The notes beneath the pieces were generated by a model. The model was not told where the DNA came from. It was given only the letters and a program-made list of their open reading frames with translations, and searched no databases. Positions 45,367 to 52,759 of a stretch of 64,000 nucleotides of DNA are shown piece by piece. Origin of the DNA: Bacillus rubiinfantis (GTDB lineage Bacteria > Bacillota > Bacilli > Bacillales > Cytobacillaceae). The DNA lies in the NCBI GenBank assembly GCA_000752035.1, contig CCFE01000018.1:124001-188000 (forward strand), read 5' to 3'. The number at the start of each line of letters is the position of its first letter. Positions within the stretch are counted from its first letter, which is position 1. Made by a program: the position numbers and the translations under genes.

Positions 45367-45969
45367 ATGACGATTGTAATCGGCTTAACAGGTGGTATTG
45401 CTAGTGGGAAAAGCACTGTATCTAATATATTTAAAGAAATGAAGATTACTGTGATAGATGCCGATGTTGAATCGCGACTTGCCGTGAATATTGGTGAGCC
45501 TGCTTATGAAAGGATTGTCGCATCTTTTGGCCGAGAAATATTATCGGAAAATGGTGAAATTGACAGGTCAAAGCTTGGTTCAATTATTTTCCATCAAGAA
45601 AAACAAAGACAGCTTCTAAATGAAATTGTTCATCCTGAAGTTAGAAAGAGAATGAATGAAAAGATAACAAAGGCGAAACAAAATCAGGATCCTATCATTG
45701 TGCTTGATATTCCCTTGTTATTTGAAAGTAAGTTAACGTTTATGGTTGATAAGACCCTTTTAGTGTATGTAGATGAAAACGTTCAACTGCATCGATTGAT
45801 GGAAAGAAACCAATTATCTGCGGAAGAGGCAATGGCAAGGATTCAATCGCAGATGCCTTTGAATGAAAAGGTACCTCTTGCTGATGCCGTGATTAATAAC
45901 AATGGCACAATTGCTGATACAAGGATACAATTGTTGAAGATTTTAGCAGACTGGAGTATGGAAGAGTAA
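45367..45969 (+). CDS. coaE: Dephospho-CoA kinase
   Basis: Last step of coenzyme A synthesis: phosphorylates the 3' hydroxyl of dephospho-CoA. The 200-aa P-loop kinase begins IGLTGGIASGKSTVS, with DADVESR and the lid/base region DIPLLFESKL. Ribosome site GGAAGG before ATG 45367. It is the end of the polA-mutM-ytaF-coaE run, as in B. subtilis, and is followed by a repeat element and a terminator. Confidence 0.96.
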   Translation: MTIVIGLTGGIASGKSTVSNIFKEMKITVIDADVESRLAVNIGEPAYERIVASFGREILSENGEIDRSKLGSIIFHQEKQRQLLNEIVHPEVRKRMNEKITKAKQNQDPIIVLDIPLLFESKLTFMVDKTLLVYVDENVQLHRLMERNQLSAEEAMARIQSQMPLNEKVPLADAVINNNGTIADTRIQLLKILADWSMEE

Positions 45970-45970
45970 T

Positions 45971-46010
45971 AAAGTGAAACGGCAGGGGGCTTACTGCCCG
46001 TTAAGGCGGA
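45971..46010 (+). repeat. Dispersed hairpin element, copy 2
   Basis: AAAGTGAAAC, GGGGGCTTACTGCCCGTT and AGGCGG, as at 15053-15100. Here GGCAG/CTGCC forms the first stem. It lies between the coaE stop and its terminator, so it is transcribed at the end of this operon. Confidence 0.65.
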
Positions 46011-46020
46011 TAAAATCATG

Positions 46021-46048
46021 AAGAAGGGACATAGTTCCTTCTTTTTTT
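46021..46048 (+). terminator. Terminator after coaE
   Basis: A 9-bp stem AAGAAGGGA/TTCCTTCTT with loop CATAG, then TTTTT. Confidence 0.85.
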
Positions 46049-46126
46049 AGTTTAACAACATGACAACTTTTTTTAATAAAAAAACATGTAAAAATAGAGC
46101 TTTTATTCAGCACAATTTGAAGTTAA

Positions 46127-46137
46127 TGTGTTATACT
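46127..46137 (+). promoter_or_regulatory. CcpN-type site over the gapB extended -10
   Basis: TGTGTTATACT matches the CcpN consensus TRTGHYATAYW (as I recall it) at all positions and includes an extended -10 (TGTTATACT). No good -35 is present. Confidence 0.65.
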
Positions 46138-46160
46138 AATAACGATTATACAGAATATAA

Positions 46161-46171
46161 AGTATAACATT
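46161..46171 (-). promoter_or_regulatory. Second, inverted CcpN-type site at gapB
   Basis: AGTATAACATT, read on the minus strand, matches the same consensus at 10 of 11 positions. With the first site it forms the inverted repeat GTTATACT/AGTATAAC 23 bases apart, spanning the predicted start. Confidence 0.6.
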
Positions 46172-46192
46172 AATACGGAAGGGGCCGTAAGA

Positions 46193-47224
46193 ATGAAGGC
46201 AAGAATTGCTATCAACGGATTTGGGAGAATTGGAAGGATGGTCTTTAGACAAGCAATCCTTGAAAATAAACTGGAGGTAGTCGCAATCAATGCGAGCTAT
46301 CCGGCGGAAACATTAGCTCACTTAATTAAATATGATACGAATCATGGAACATTCAAGGGGGAGATTGTTCCATTAGATGATGAGTTGCTTGTAAATGGTA
46401 AGCGTGTGAAATTATTGAATAATCGTAACCCGGAACAGCTGCCATGGAAAGAGTTGGGAATTGATATTGTTATTGAAGCAACGGGAAAATTTAATAACCG
46501 AGAAAAAGCAGCATTACACTTAACAGCTGGTGCTAAAAAGGTAATTCTTACAGCTCCTGGAAAAAATGAAGATGTAACGATTGTTATGGGTGTTAATGAA
46601 GAGGTGTTTAATGTAGAAAAACACCATGTTATTTCAAATGCTTCTTGTACAACAAATTGTCTTGCTCCTGTGGCGAAAGTGTTAGATGAGAAATTTGGAA
46701 TTGAGAGCGGTTTAATGACAACGGTACATGCCTATACAAACGATCAGAAAAATATTGATAATCCACATAAAGACTTGCGCAGAGCCCGTGCTTGCGGACA
46801 ATCTATTATTCCGACCACGACGGGGGCTGCTAAAGCATTGTCACTCGTATTACCGCAATTAAAAGGCAAATTACATGGAATGGCATTAAGAGTTCCAACA
46901 CCGAATGTTTCACTTGTTGATTTAGTAGTTGACCTTAAAAAAGATGTAACAGTTGACGACGTTAACCTTGCCTTTATGGAGGCGGCAAATGGTCCTTTAA
47001 AAGGGATTTTGAATTTTACCATGGAGCCGTTAGTGTCGGTTGATTTTAACACAAATAATCATTCAGCAATCATTGACGGGTTGTCGACAATGGTTATGGG
47101 CAATAGAAAGGTAAAAGTACTTGCTTGGTATGATAATGAATGGGGATACTCCGCTCGGGTTGTTGACCTAAGTCTTTATGTTGCTGAAGAAATGGCGGAA
47201 AAGCCTCAAGTAAAGGTAGGTTAA
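46193..47224 (+). CDS. gapB: Glyceraldehyde-3-phosphate dehydrogenase GapB (gluconeogenic)
   Basis: Runs the GAPDH step in the gluconeogenic direction with NADP. The 343-aa protein has Rossmann INGFGRIGR, catalytic C152 in SNASCTTNC and WYDNEWGYS. The residues after the second strand are AINASYPAETL: the Asp that selects NAD in glycolytic enzymes is replaced, which fits NADP use and GapB rather than GapA. It sits next to speD as in B. subtilis. CcpN-type sites at its promoter suggest repression on glucose. Confidence 0.95.
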   Translation: MKARIAINGFGRIGRMVFRQAILENKLEVVAINASYPAETLAHLIKYDTNHGTFKGEIVPLDDELLVNGKRVKLLNNRNPEQLPWKELGIDIVIEATGKFNNREKAALHLTAGAKKVILTAPGKNEDVTIVMGVNEEVFNVEKHHVISNASCTTNCLAPVAKVLDEKFGIESGLMTTVHAYTNDQKNIDNPHKDLRRARACGQSIIPTTTGAAKALSLVLPQLKGKLHGMALRVPTPNVSLVDLVVDLKKDVTVDDVNLAFMEAANGPLKGILNFTMEPLVSVDFNTNNHSAIIDGLSTMVMGNRKVKVLAWYDNEWGYSARVVDLSLYVAEEMAEKPQVKVG

Positions 47225-47235
47225 GAGATTCGCGA

Positions 47236-47268
47236 TAAAAAATGCTGTCATTCGACAGCATTTTTTAT
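47236..47268 (+). terminator. Terminator of gapB
   Basis: A 13-bp stem AAAAAATGCTGTC/GACAGCATTTTTT with loop ATTC and a T run. It separates gapB from speD. Confidence 0.9.
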
Positions 47269-47308
47269 TTTACTATTAACTGTATTAATACCTGTTCAAT
47301 AGAAATAG

Positions 47309-47337
47309 TTGCAAAATCAATATAAACCAAGTATACT
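47309..47337 (+). promoter_or_regulatory. Sigma-A promoter of speD
   Basis: TTGCAA (47309-47314), 17 bases, TATACT (47332-47337). The predicted start is near 47343. Confidence 0.75.
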
Positions 47338-47342
47338 AGTCA

Positions 47343-47486
47343 TCGTGAACTTTTTGAAATTGGGTACTGATGGACTACTTAAAGGGTTAGGACCTCTTTG
47401 GACTAACTTTCCCCCGTGGTAGTTACTCGATACCAGTTAGATAAGGTTTTAAGAAGGATCTCAAAAGGCAAAAGGGGGAATAAAAT
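47343..47486 (+). promoter_or_regulatory. Structured speD leader, riboswitch-like
   Basis: A 144-nt leader with three nested helices: 47363-47366/47431-47434, 47373-47378/47419-47424 and 47383-47390/47403-47410. TTCCCCC (47409-47415) can instead pair perfectly with GGGGGAA of the speD ribosome site (47474-47480). The two foldings compete over 47409-47410, giving a plausible on/off switch of translation. No known class recognised by eye. Confidence 0.5.
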
Positions 47487-47861
47487 TTGGAAACAATGGG
47501 TCGTCATGTAATCTCTGAATTATGGGGATGCGATTTTGAAAAACTTAACGATATGGAGTTTATTGAGACCACTTTTGTGGAAGCTGCGCTTAAATCAGGT
47601 GCTGAAATTCGCGAGGTAGCCTTTCATAAGTTTGCACCGCAGGGTGTAAGCGGGGTTGTGATTATTTCGGAATCTCATTTGACTATTCACAGCTTTCCAG
47701 AACACGGCTATGCAAGTATTGATGTATATACTTGTGGTGATTTAAATCCGAATATTGCCGCGGATTATATTGCTGAAGCGCTAAAGGCTGAAACACGTGA
47801 AAACATTGAAATTCCACGAGGAATGGGGCCTGTTGAAGTAAAGCAGGCAAAAGTGCTTTAA
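47487..47861 (+). CDS. speD: S-adenosylmethionine decarboxylase proenzyme
   Basis: Makes decarboxylated SAM, the aminopropyl donor for spermidine. The 124-aa class 1b proenzyme cleaves itself between E62 and S63 in the motif SESHLTIHSFPE, turning S63 into the pyruvoyl group. The active-site Cys is in YTCGD. TTG start (METMGRHVI) 7 bases after AAGGGGGAA, which the upstream leader can hide. It has its own promoter and terminator despite sitting after gapB. Other polyamine genes are not in the window. Confidence 0.96.
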   Translation: METMGRHVISELWGCDFEKLNDMEFIETTFVEAALKSGAEIREVAFHKFAPQGVSGVVIISESHLTIHSFPEHGYASIDVYTCGDLNPNIAADYIAEALKAETRENIEIPRGMGPVEVKQAKVL

Positions 47862-47878
47862 AAAAAATTGACGAAGTT

Positions 47879-47906
47879 GGGGGTGTAGCAGCTACACCCC
47901 TTTTTA
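47879..47906 (+). terminator. Terminator of speD
   Basis: A perfect 9-bp stem GGGGTGTAG/CTACACCCC with loop CAG and TTTTT. Confidence 0.92.
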
Positions 47907-47968
47907 TATTCTGACAGCAAATGATTTATAATAATACATATTACTACTTTTTTTACTGGAGGAGTTCG

Positions 47969-48361
47969 ATGGCTTTACTATTGACTATTTTTACTCGCTT
48001 TAAAAAAGAAGTTGAGACATCTGATCACCACAAAGACGAGAATTTAAGAACGCATTATTATAAAGGTTCTTTTAACCAGATATTTGATTCTGCAGAAAAG
48101 ATATTTAAAGATGATGCCGATTGTCAGATAACTACTGTATCAAAAGAACATGGAGAAATTGCCGTTGAAGTCAAAAAGCCGTTTCCCTGCTTTCTCGTTG
48201 CCACTATTGTGTCCGTTAAACCGTTGGAAACCGCAGTTGATTTTAACATTTCTACTGATAAATTTTCGTTATTTGGTATCTATCCACAATTAACAGGCCG
48301 GATTAGTTCATTTTATCAAAAACTTAATCAACAACATCACAATCTCGCTGTAAAAAAATAA
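47969..48361 (+). CDS. Conserved hypothetical cytosolic protein
   Basis: A 130-aa protein with no membrane segment: a polar start (ALLLTIFTRFKKEVETSDHHK), then an alpha/beta domain with HGEIAVEVKKPFPCFLVATIVSVKPLETAVDFNISTD. The family is seen in Bacillus between speD and nrdR but no function is known. ATG 47969 has CTGGAGGAG 5 bases upstream; the frame runs 16 codons further up without a site. Confidence 0.72.
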   Translation: MALLLTIFTRFKKEVETSDHHKDENLRTHYYKGSFNQIFDSAEKIFKDDADCQITTVSKEHGEIAVEVKKPFPCFLVATIVSVKPLETAVDFNISTDKFSLFGIYPQLTGRISSFYQKLNQQHHNLAVKK

Positions 48362-48462
48362 TCCTCCCACTTGTCGTACTGTATACTTTTTTATAAGATA
48401 AGATTAAGAAAACTAGCGAATTTTTGTCATGTATTGTCGTTAGAGGTGGAGTTGATTAAATA

Positions 48463-48924
48463 ATGAAATGCCCTTCATGTCAGCACTATGGCACTCGTGT
48501 ACTAGATTCCCGGCCTGTCGATGAAGGACGAGCTACCAGACGGAGACGAGAGTGTGAGGAATGTGGCTATCGGTTCACAACCTTTGAAAAAATTGAAGAA
48601 ATCCCCTTAATTGTTGTCAAAAAAGAAGGTACAAGAGAAGAATTTAGCCGTGATAAAATATTGCGGGGCTTGATTAAGGCTTGTGAAAAACGCCCCGTTG
48701 CTCTTAAGGAACTAGAAGATATTACCCATGGTGTTGAAAAGGAACTTCGCAGTCAGGGGATTTCTGAAATAAAAAGTGAAGCTATCGGCGAAATGGTCAT
48801 GGATCGACTGGCGAATGTCGATGAGGTAGCTTATGTTCGGTTTGCTTCTGTCTATCGCCAATTTAAAGATATTAATGTATTTATTGAGGAATTAAAAGAA
48901 TTATTAAAAAAAGAAAAATCATAG
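48463..48924 (+). CDS. nrdR: Transcriptional repressor NrdR
   Basis: Represses ribonucleotide reductase genes when dATP is high. The 153-aa protein has an N-terminal zinc ribbon (C3, C6, C31, C34: MKCPSC and CEECGYRF) and an ATP-cone domain (about 50-140, VVKKEGTREEFSRDKILRGL). Its targets nrdA/B are not in the window, and no NrdR box is evident nearby. Its position before dnaB-dnaI, as in B. subtilis, ties dNTP supply to replication genes. Confidence 0.97.
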   Translation: MKCPSCQHYGTRVLDSRPVDEGRATRRRRECEECGYRFTTFEKIEEIPLIVVKKEGTREEFSRDKILRGLIKACEKRPVALKELEDITHGVEKELRSQGISEIKSEAIGEMVMDRLANVDEVAYVRFASVYRQFKDINVFIEELKELLKKEKS

Positions 48925-48992
48925 GGAGCTAAAGCAGGCTTTGGCTCTTTTTTCATATACTTATTTTTTTAAAAAAAGAAAGGTGAGTAGAG

Positions 48993-50366
48993 ATGGTGCA
49001 GCATTGGCAGGAAATTCTTCCAATCGATCATTATATGGTCACAGCAAATGGTTTGCTTCATGAGTATGACCGAAAAGTGCTGACACTTTTATATCAGCCT
49101 TTAATTGGGTCAACTTGCTATAGCTTATATATGACTCTTTGGTCTGAAATGGAGGAAAATCGCTTATGGGCGGAATCTTCTACACACCACTTATTGATGA
49201 ATATATTAGGTCTTAATTTAAAGCAAATTTATGAGGCGAGGTTAAAGCTAGAGGGAATTGGTTTGTTAAAGACATACGTCAACACTCAAGATGAAGAACG
49301 GTCTTTTATTTATGAACTATTACCACCGTTAAACCCCGATCAGTTTTTCTCAGATGGCTTGTTAAATATTTATTTATACCAAAAAATCGGCAAAACTCAT
49401 TTTGCCCGGTTAAAGCGCTTTTTTTCTGATAAAAAGATGGCTACTGAGGCGTATCAAGAGGTAACCAAGCCATTTCATGATGTGTTTGCTTCTGCCTCCC
49501 CGAAAAGTATTGAGTATGTCCAGGGACTATCGAATGAAATGGAGCCAGGGGAGGAGCACCGGTATATTGGGCGCACAGAGGCAAATCCTCTGCAAATGGC
49601 TCATACTACCTTTGATTTTGATTTGTTAATGGCTGGGTTAAGTGAGTCGCTTGTTCCTAAGAAAGCACTGACAGCCAAGGTGAAAAACGCAATCAGCAAT
49701 CTTGCTTTTCTCTATAATATTGATGTGATTGAAATGAAGAATTTTATTTTAGGGGCTATTAATGAGCATGATGAAATTAATATTGATGATCTTCGCAAAG
49801 GTGCCCGCGACTGGTATCAATTCGTTCATTATGATCAACTTCCTAGCCTGATTAATCGAACTCAGCCTGCAGTTTATCAAGTACAACTGACAGAGCCGCA
49901 AACAGCAGAAGAAAAATTAATCCGTTCCTATGAAACAACGCCGCCGCTGGAAGTTTTTAAACAAATGTCTGGAGGTGTAGAGCCTTCGGAGGCTAACTTA
50001 AAAGTTTTAGAAGAAGTAATGATAAAATATAAACTTCCACCAGGAGTCGTAAATGTTCTCATTGATGTTGTCATGAGAAAATCGGATATGCAGTTTTCTA
50101 GAGCATTAGTTGATTCCATCGCCAGTCATTGGGCACGAAAGCAGGTTAAAACGGTTAAAGAAGCAATGGAGCTGGCGAAGAAAGTTGAAAGTAAGACAAG
50201 TTCTCAGGAGCGAAAAACAAAGAAACAGAAACCAGTTCGAACCGAGATGATTCCTGAATGGTTTACCGAAAAAGATGGACAGGAAAAGTCTGTTGAGAAA
50301 GTATCTGATGATATTGAGACTAAAAGAAGAGCGATGGAAGAAAAATTAAAGGCTTTTCGAAAATAG
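48993..50366 (+). CDS. dnaB: Replication initiation and membrane attachment protein DnaB
   Basis: The Firmicutes initiation protein (not the E. coli helicase of that name) that acts with DnaD and DnaI to load the replicative helicase. 457 aa: an N-terminal winged-helix/tetramer domain (about 1-130), a DnaB/DnaD domain (about 300-400, motif PPGVVNVLIDVVM), and a basic, Lys-rich tail. It lies 13 bases before dnaI, so the pair is an operon. Ribosome site AAAGGTGAG. Confidence 0.94.
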   Translation: MVQHWQEILPIDHYMVTANGLLHEYDRKVLTLLYQPLIGSTCYSLYMTLWSEMEENRLWAESSTHHLLMNILGLNLKQIYEARLKLEGIGLLKTYVNTQDEERSFIYELLPPLNPDQFFSDGLLNIYLYQKIGKTHFARLKRFFSDKKMATEAYQEVTKPFHDVFASASPKSIEYVQGLSNEMEPGEEHRYIGRTEANPLQMAHTTFDFDLLMAGLSESLVPKKALTAKVKNAISNLAFLYNIDVIEMKNFILGAINEHDEINIDDLRKGARDWYQFVHYDQLPSLINRTQPAVYQVQLTEPQTAEEKLIRSYETTPPLEVFKQMSGGVEPSEANLKVLEEVMIKYKLPPGVVNVLIDVVMRKSDMQFSRALVDSIASHWARKQVKTVKEAMELAKKVESKTSSQERKTKKQKPVRTEMIPEWFTEKDGQEKSVEKVSDDIETKRRAMEEKLKAFRK

Positions 50367-50379
50367 GTGGTGAGCAATC

Positions 50380-51309
50380 ATGGAAAGAATCAATAACACA
50401 TTAAATAGATTGGCCGCAAGTGCAAGCTTTCAAAAGCGATATGAACAGCAGCGGCAAAAAGTCCTGCATTATCCTGAAATTAGGGCCTTTTTAGTCAAGC
50501 ATCAAGATGAATTAACCAATGAAATGATTAACAAAAGTATTAGTAAATTATTTGAATACATGGACCAAAGCAAGGATTGCCGTAAATGTACAAGTCTTAA
50601 CGAATGTATAAATTTCATGCAAGGGTATGAGCCAGAGTTGGTGATTAACCGTAATTCCATCGATATTGTTTACAAGCGCTGCTCGAAAAAAATCATCGCT
50701 GATGAGAAAAAGAAAAATGAAAGGTTAATCAAGAGTCTTTATGTACCTAGAGATATTTTGCAAGCTACCTTTGAAGATTTTGAAGGTGACTCGGGGAGAC
50801 TCGATGCAGGCGATCAGGCTGCGACTTTTTTAATGAATTATGAAAAAGGAGAAAAGCCAAAAGGTCTTTATTTATATGGAAAATTTGGTGTTGGTAAGTC
50901 ATATATATTAGGAGCCATTGCCAATGAGTTAGCAAAAAAACAAATCTCTTCGATGATTGTCTATGTTCCTGAACTGTTGCGGGAGATGAAGAGCTCGATT
51001 GCAGATGCTACGTTAAATGAAAAGATTGAAGCATTAAAAAAAGAGCCGATTTTGATGCTTGATGATATTGGCGCTGAAGCAGTTTCAAGCTGGACAAGAG
51101 ACGAGGTACTCGGACCTATTCTTCAATTCCGGATGCTCGAAAAATTACCGACTTTTTTTACTTCGAATTTTGATTTTCAAGGATTAGAGCATCATCTGAC
51201 GTATAGCCAACGAGGCGAGGAAGAAAAGATGAAGGCAATGCGGATTATGGAGCGAATTCGTGCATTGAGTGAACCTGTTCGAGTTGAAGGTCCAAACCGT
51301 CGTCATTGA
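50380..51309 (+). CDS. dnaI: Primosomal protein DnaI (helicase loader)
   Basis: Loads the replicative helicase onto DNA. 309 aa. The N-terminal domain (1-105) has a zinc-binding set with Cys pairs (DCRKCTSLNEC and RCSKK). The AAA+ domain has Walker A GKFGVGKS (residues 167-174), Walker B LMLDDIGAE and sensor region TFFTSNFDF. Co-transcribed with dnaB. As in B. subtilis, it is followed by ytxC and thrS. Confidence 0.95.
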   Translation: MERINNTLNRLAASASFQKRYEQQRQKVLHYPEIRAFLVKHQDELTNEMINKSISKLFEYMDQSKDCRKCTSLNECINFMQGYEPELVINRNSIDIVYKRCSKKIIADEKKKNERLIKSLYVPRDILQATFEDFEGDSGRLDAGDQAATFLMNYEKGEKPKGLYLYGKFGVGKSYILGAIANELAKKQISSMIVYVPELLREMKSSIADATLNEKIEALKKEPILMLDDIGAEAVSSWTRDEVLGPILQFRMLEKLPTFFTSNFDFQGLEHHLTYSQRGEEEKMKAMRIMERIRALSEPVRVEGPNRRH

Positions 51310-51322
51310 TAAAATTATCTGT

Positions 51323-51356
51323 AAAGACTACTGCAGGTGAAGTGGTCTTTTTTTTC
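51323..51356 (+). terminator. Terminator of dnaB-dnaI
   Basis: A 9-bp stem AAAGACTAC/GTGGTCTTT (one wobble) with a T run of about eight. Confidence 0.85.
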
Positions 51357-51455
51357 TGTTCTTTTTTCTTTGAAAACCTTGATTGCATCAGCTTCTATTT
51401 TGGTCAAGTTCCCCATATATATTAAAACAAAGATTTTATGTAAGGGGGGATTTGG

Positions 51456-52334
51456 TTGGTTGAAATCATCTTCCAAAATAAGATGGATGCAATGCGGTTT
51501 TATACCCATGTGCAGAAATTTTATGTCCACGAACAGATTCTTCTTCTGGAAGATCGACATATAGTAAAAATATCTTATCCGTCTCACATCAAGGATTTTT
51601 TTAAGCAAATTACCGAAGTTATTCATGATTATGTTACAAGCGTAAAACGTGATGATTGGTTACGGGAAATACTGCGGAATCATTATTATTATCAAGATGT
51701 GGAGGAGCAGCAGCAAATCCTCAATATCCTTTATTCTATCCTTGATGGCCAGCGAAAGGACTTGGAGATATTTTTACAGGAAACAAATTTAGATGATTTG
51801 ATTAGAGACGCAATCAATCATGTTGTTCAAGAAAACAGTTCTTTTTCCTTTGATTCCTTTGTCAAATTTCGCTTGCGTCCGTATTTAAGACTGCTAGAAA
51901 ACTATATTCAAGTTTCCATTGACGAATACAAATTGGAGCAGGAGTATCAAATTTTCATTCAAATGCTGCGGGATTTTTTGATTGGACAGGAATCAAAGCT
52001 ACCTTTGCTGCATCTCCAGCTAGATGAAAAGATTACCTTTTATAACGATGAATTAGTTGAAATTAAGAGACGGGAACTAACGAAAATGATTGACCGAAAA
52101 CTATTGGTCAATCATCCAGTTTATATTGACTCAGCAACCATTGCTCCACTGCTTTCACTTGCTCCGACAAAAGTATATTTGTATACAAAAAATCCTGATG
52201 CCCTGCTCGTAAGAACGATTCGTACTATTTTTGAAGAGAGAGTGGAATTGCGGTCAGAAGCAACCTTAACAGAGATGCTAAATAAAAAGGTTACTTGTCA
52301 TTCTTTGGATGTTTCACGTAAACTGTTGCAATAA
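51456..52334 (+). CDS. ytxC: Putative sporulation protein YtxC
   Basis: A 292-aa, mostly helical soluble protein of the YtxC family. No catalytic motif is visible. The central part (FDSFVKFRLRPYLRLLENYIQVSIDEYKLEQEYQ) is the best conserved block. The name comes from its presence in spore formers; a direct role is not shown by the sequence. TTG start 5 bases after AAGGGGGGA. It stands between dnaI and thrS. Confidence 0.85.
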   Translation: MVEIIFQNKMDAMRFYTHVQKFYVHEQILLLEDRHIVKISYPSHIKDFFKQITEVIHDYVTSVKRDDWLREILRNHYYYQDVEEQQQILNILYSILDGQRKDLEIFLQETNLDDLIRDAINHVVQENSSFSFDSFVKFRLRPYLRLLENYIQVSIDEYKLEQEYQIFIQMLRDFLIGQESKLPLLHLQLDEKITFYNDELVEIKRRELTKMIDRKLLVNHPVYIDSATIAPLLSLAPTKVYLYTKNPDALLVRTIRTIFEERVELRSEATLTEMLNKKVTCHSLDVSRKLLQ

Positions 52335-52464
52335 TTTGTCATTATAGCCGTTATGGAACTTGATTTTTCAAATTGAAGTCATTATAATAACGTACATAGT
52401 CGAATAGAGCAAAGATGTCTTTATCTTGAGTTGAGACGGATTATGCTTGACAATTATATGTTAT

Positions 52465-52735
52465 AAAGTGATGACAAGGACAATAGTATTTTTTTACGGT
52501 TACTAGAGAGGGAGGCCTTGGCTGAAAGTTTCCCAACACGAAAAAGATACTTACCACCTTTAAACTTCAGCAGTGAACTCTTCTTGAACGAAGAAAGTAA
52601 TTGTTGACGGCTGCAGCCGTTACCTGAGCTAAAGTCAATTTCCTTTATTGAGTAAGAACAGGAAATTGAGAATTTGGGTGGAACCACGTGTTAATAACAA
52701 CTCGTCCCTTTTCATAGGGACGGGTTTTTTATTTT
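52465..52735 (+). promoter_or_regulatory. T-box leader of thrS
   Basis: A tRNA-sensing leader: stem I starts near GATGACAAGGACAATAG, a likely ACC threonine specifier lies near 52555 (CTTACCACC), and the T-box GGGTGGAACCACG (52676-52688) pairs with uncharged tRNA-Thr. The terminator stem CTCGTCCCT/AGGGACGGG (52701-52724) plus T run shuts thrS off when tRNA is charged. TTGACA at 52447 is close upstream, but the spacing to TATAAA is not ideal. Confidence 0.92.
52701..52730 (+). terminator. T-box-controlled terminator of thrS
   Basis: A 9-bp stem with a T run. It competes with the antiterminator containing the T-box sequence. Confidence 0.88.
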
Positions 52736-52759
52736 TTAAAAAAGATTGGAGGAATTTAC

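Noticed and set aside
47921..47968. 16-residue extension of the hypothetical gene after speD
   Set aside because: It begins before the ribosome site CTGGAGGAG, and the residues are Tyr/Asn-rich leader translation.
52447..52467. TTGACA/TATAAA promoter for thrS
   Set aside because: Spacing is only 9 bases, so the two boxes cannot form one sigma-A promoter; the real one was not identified.
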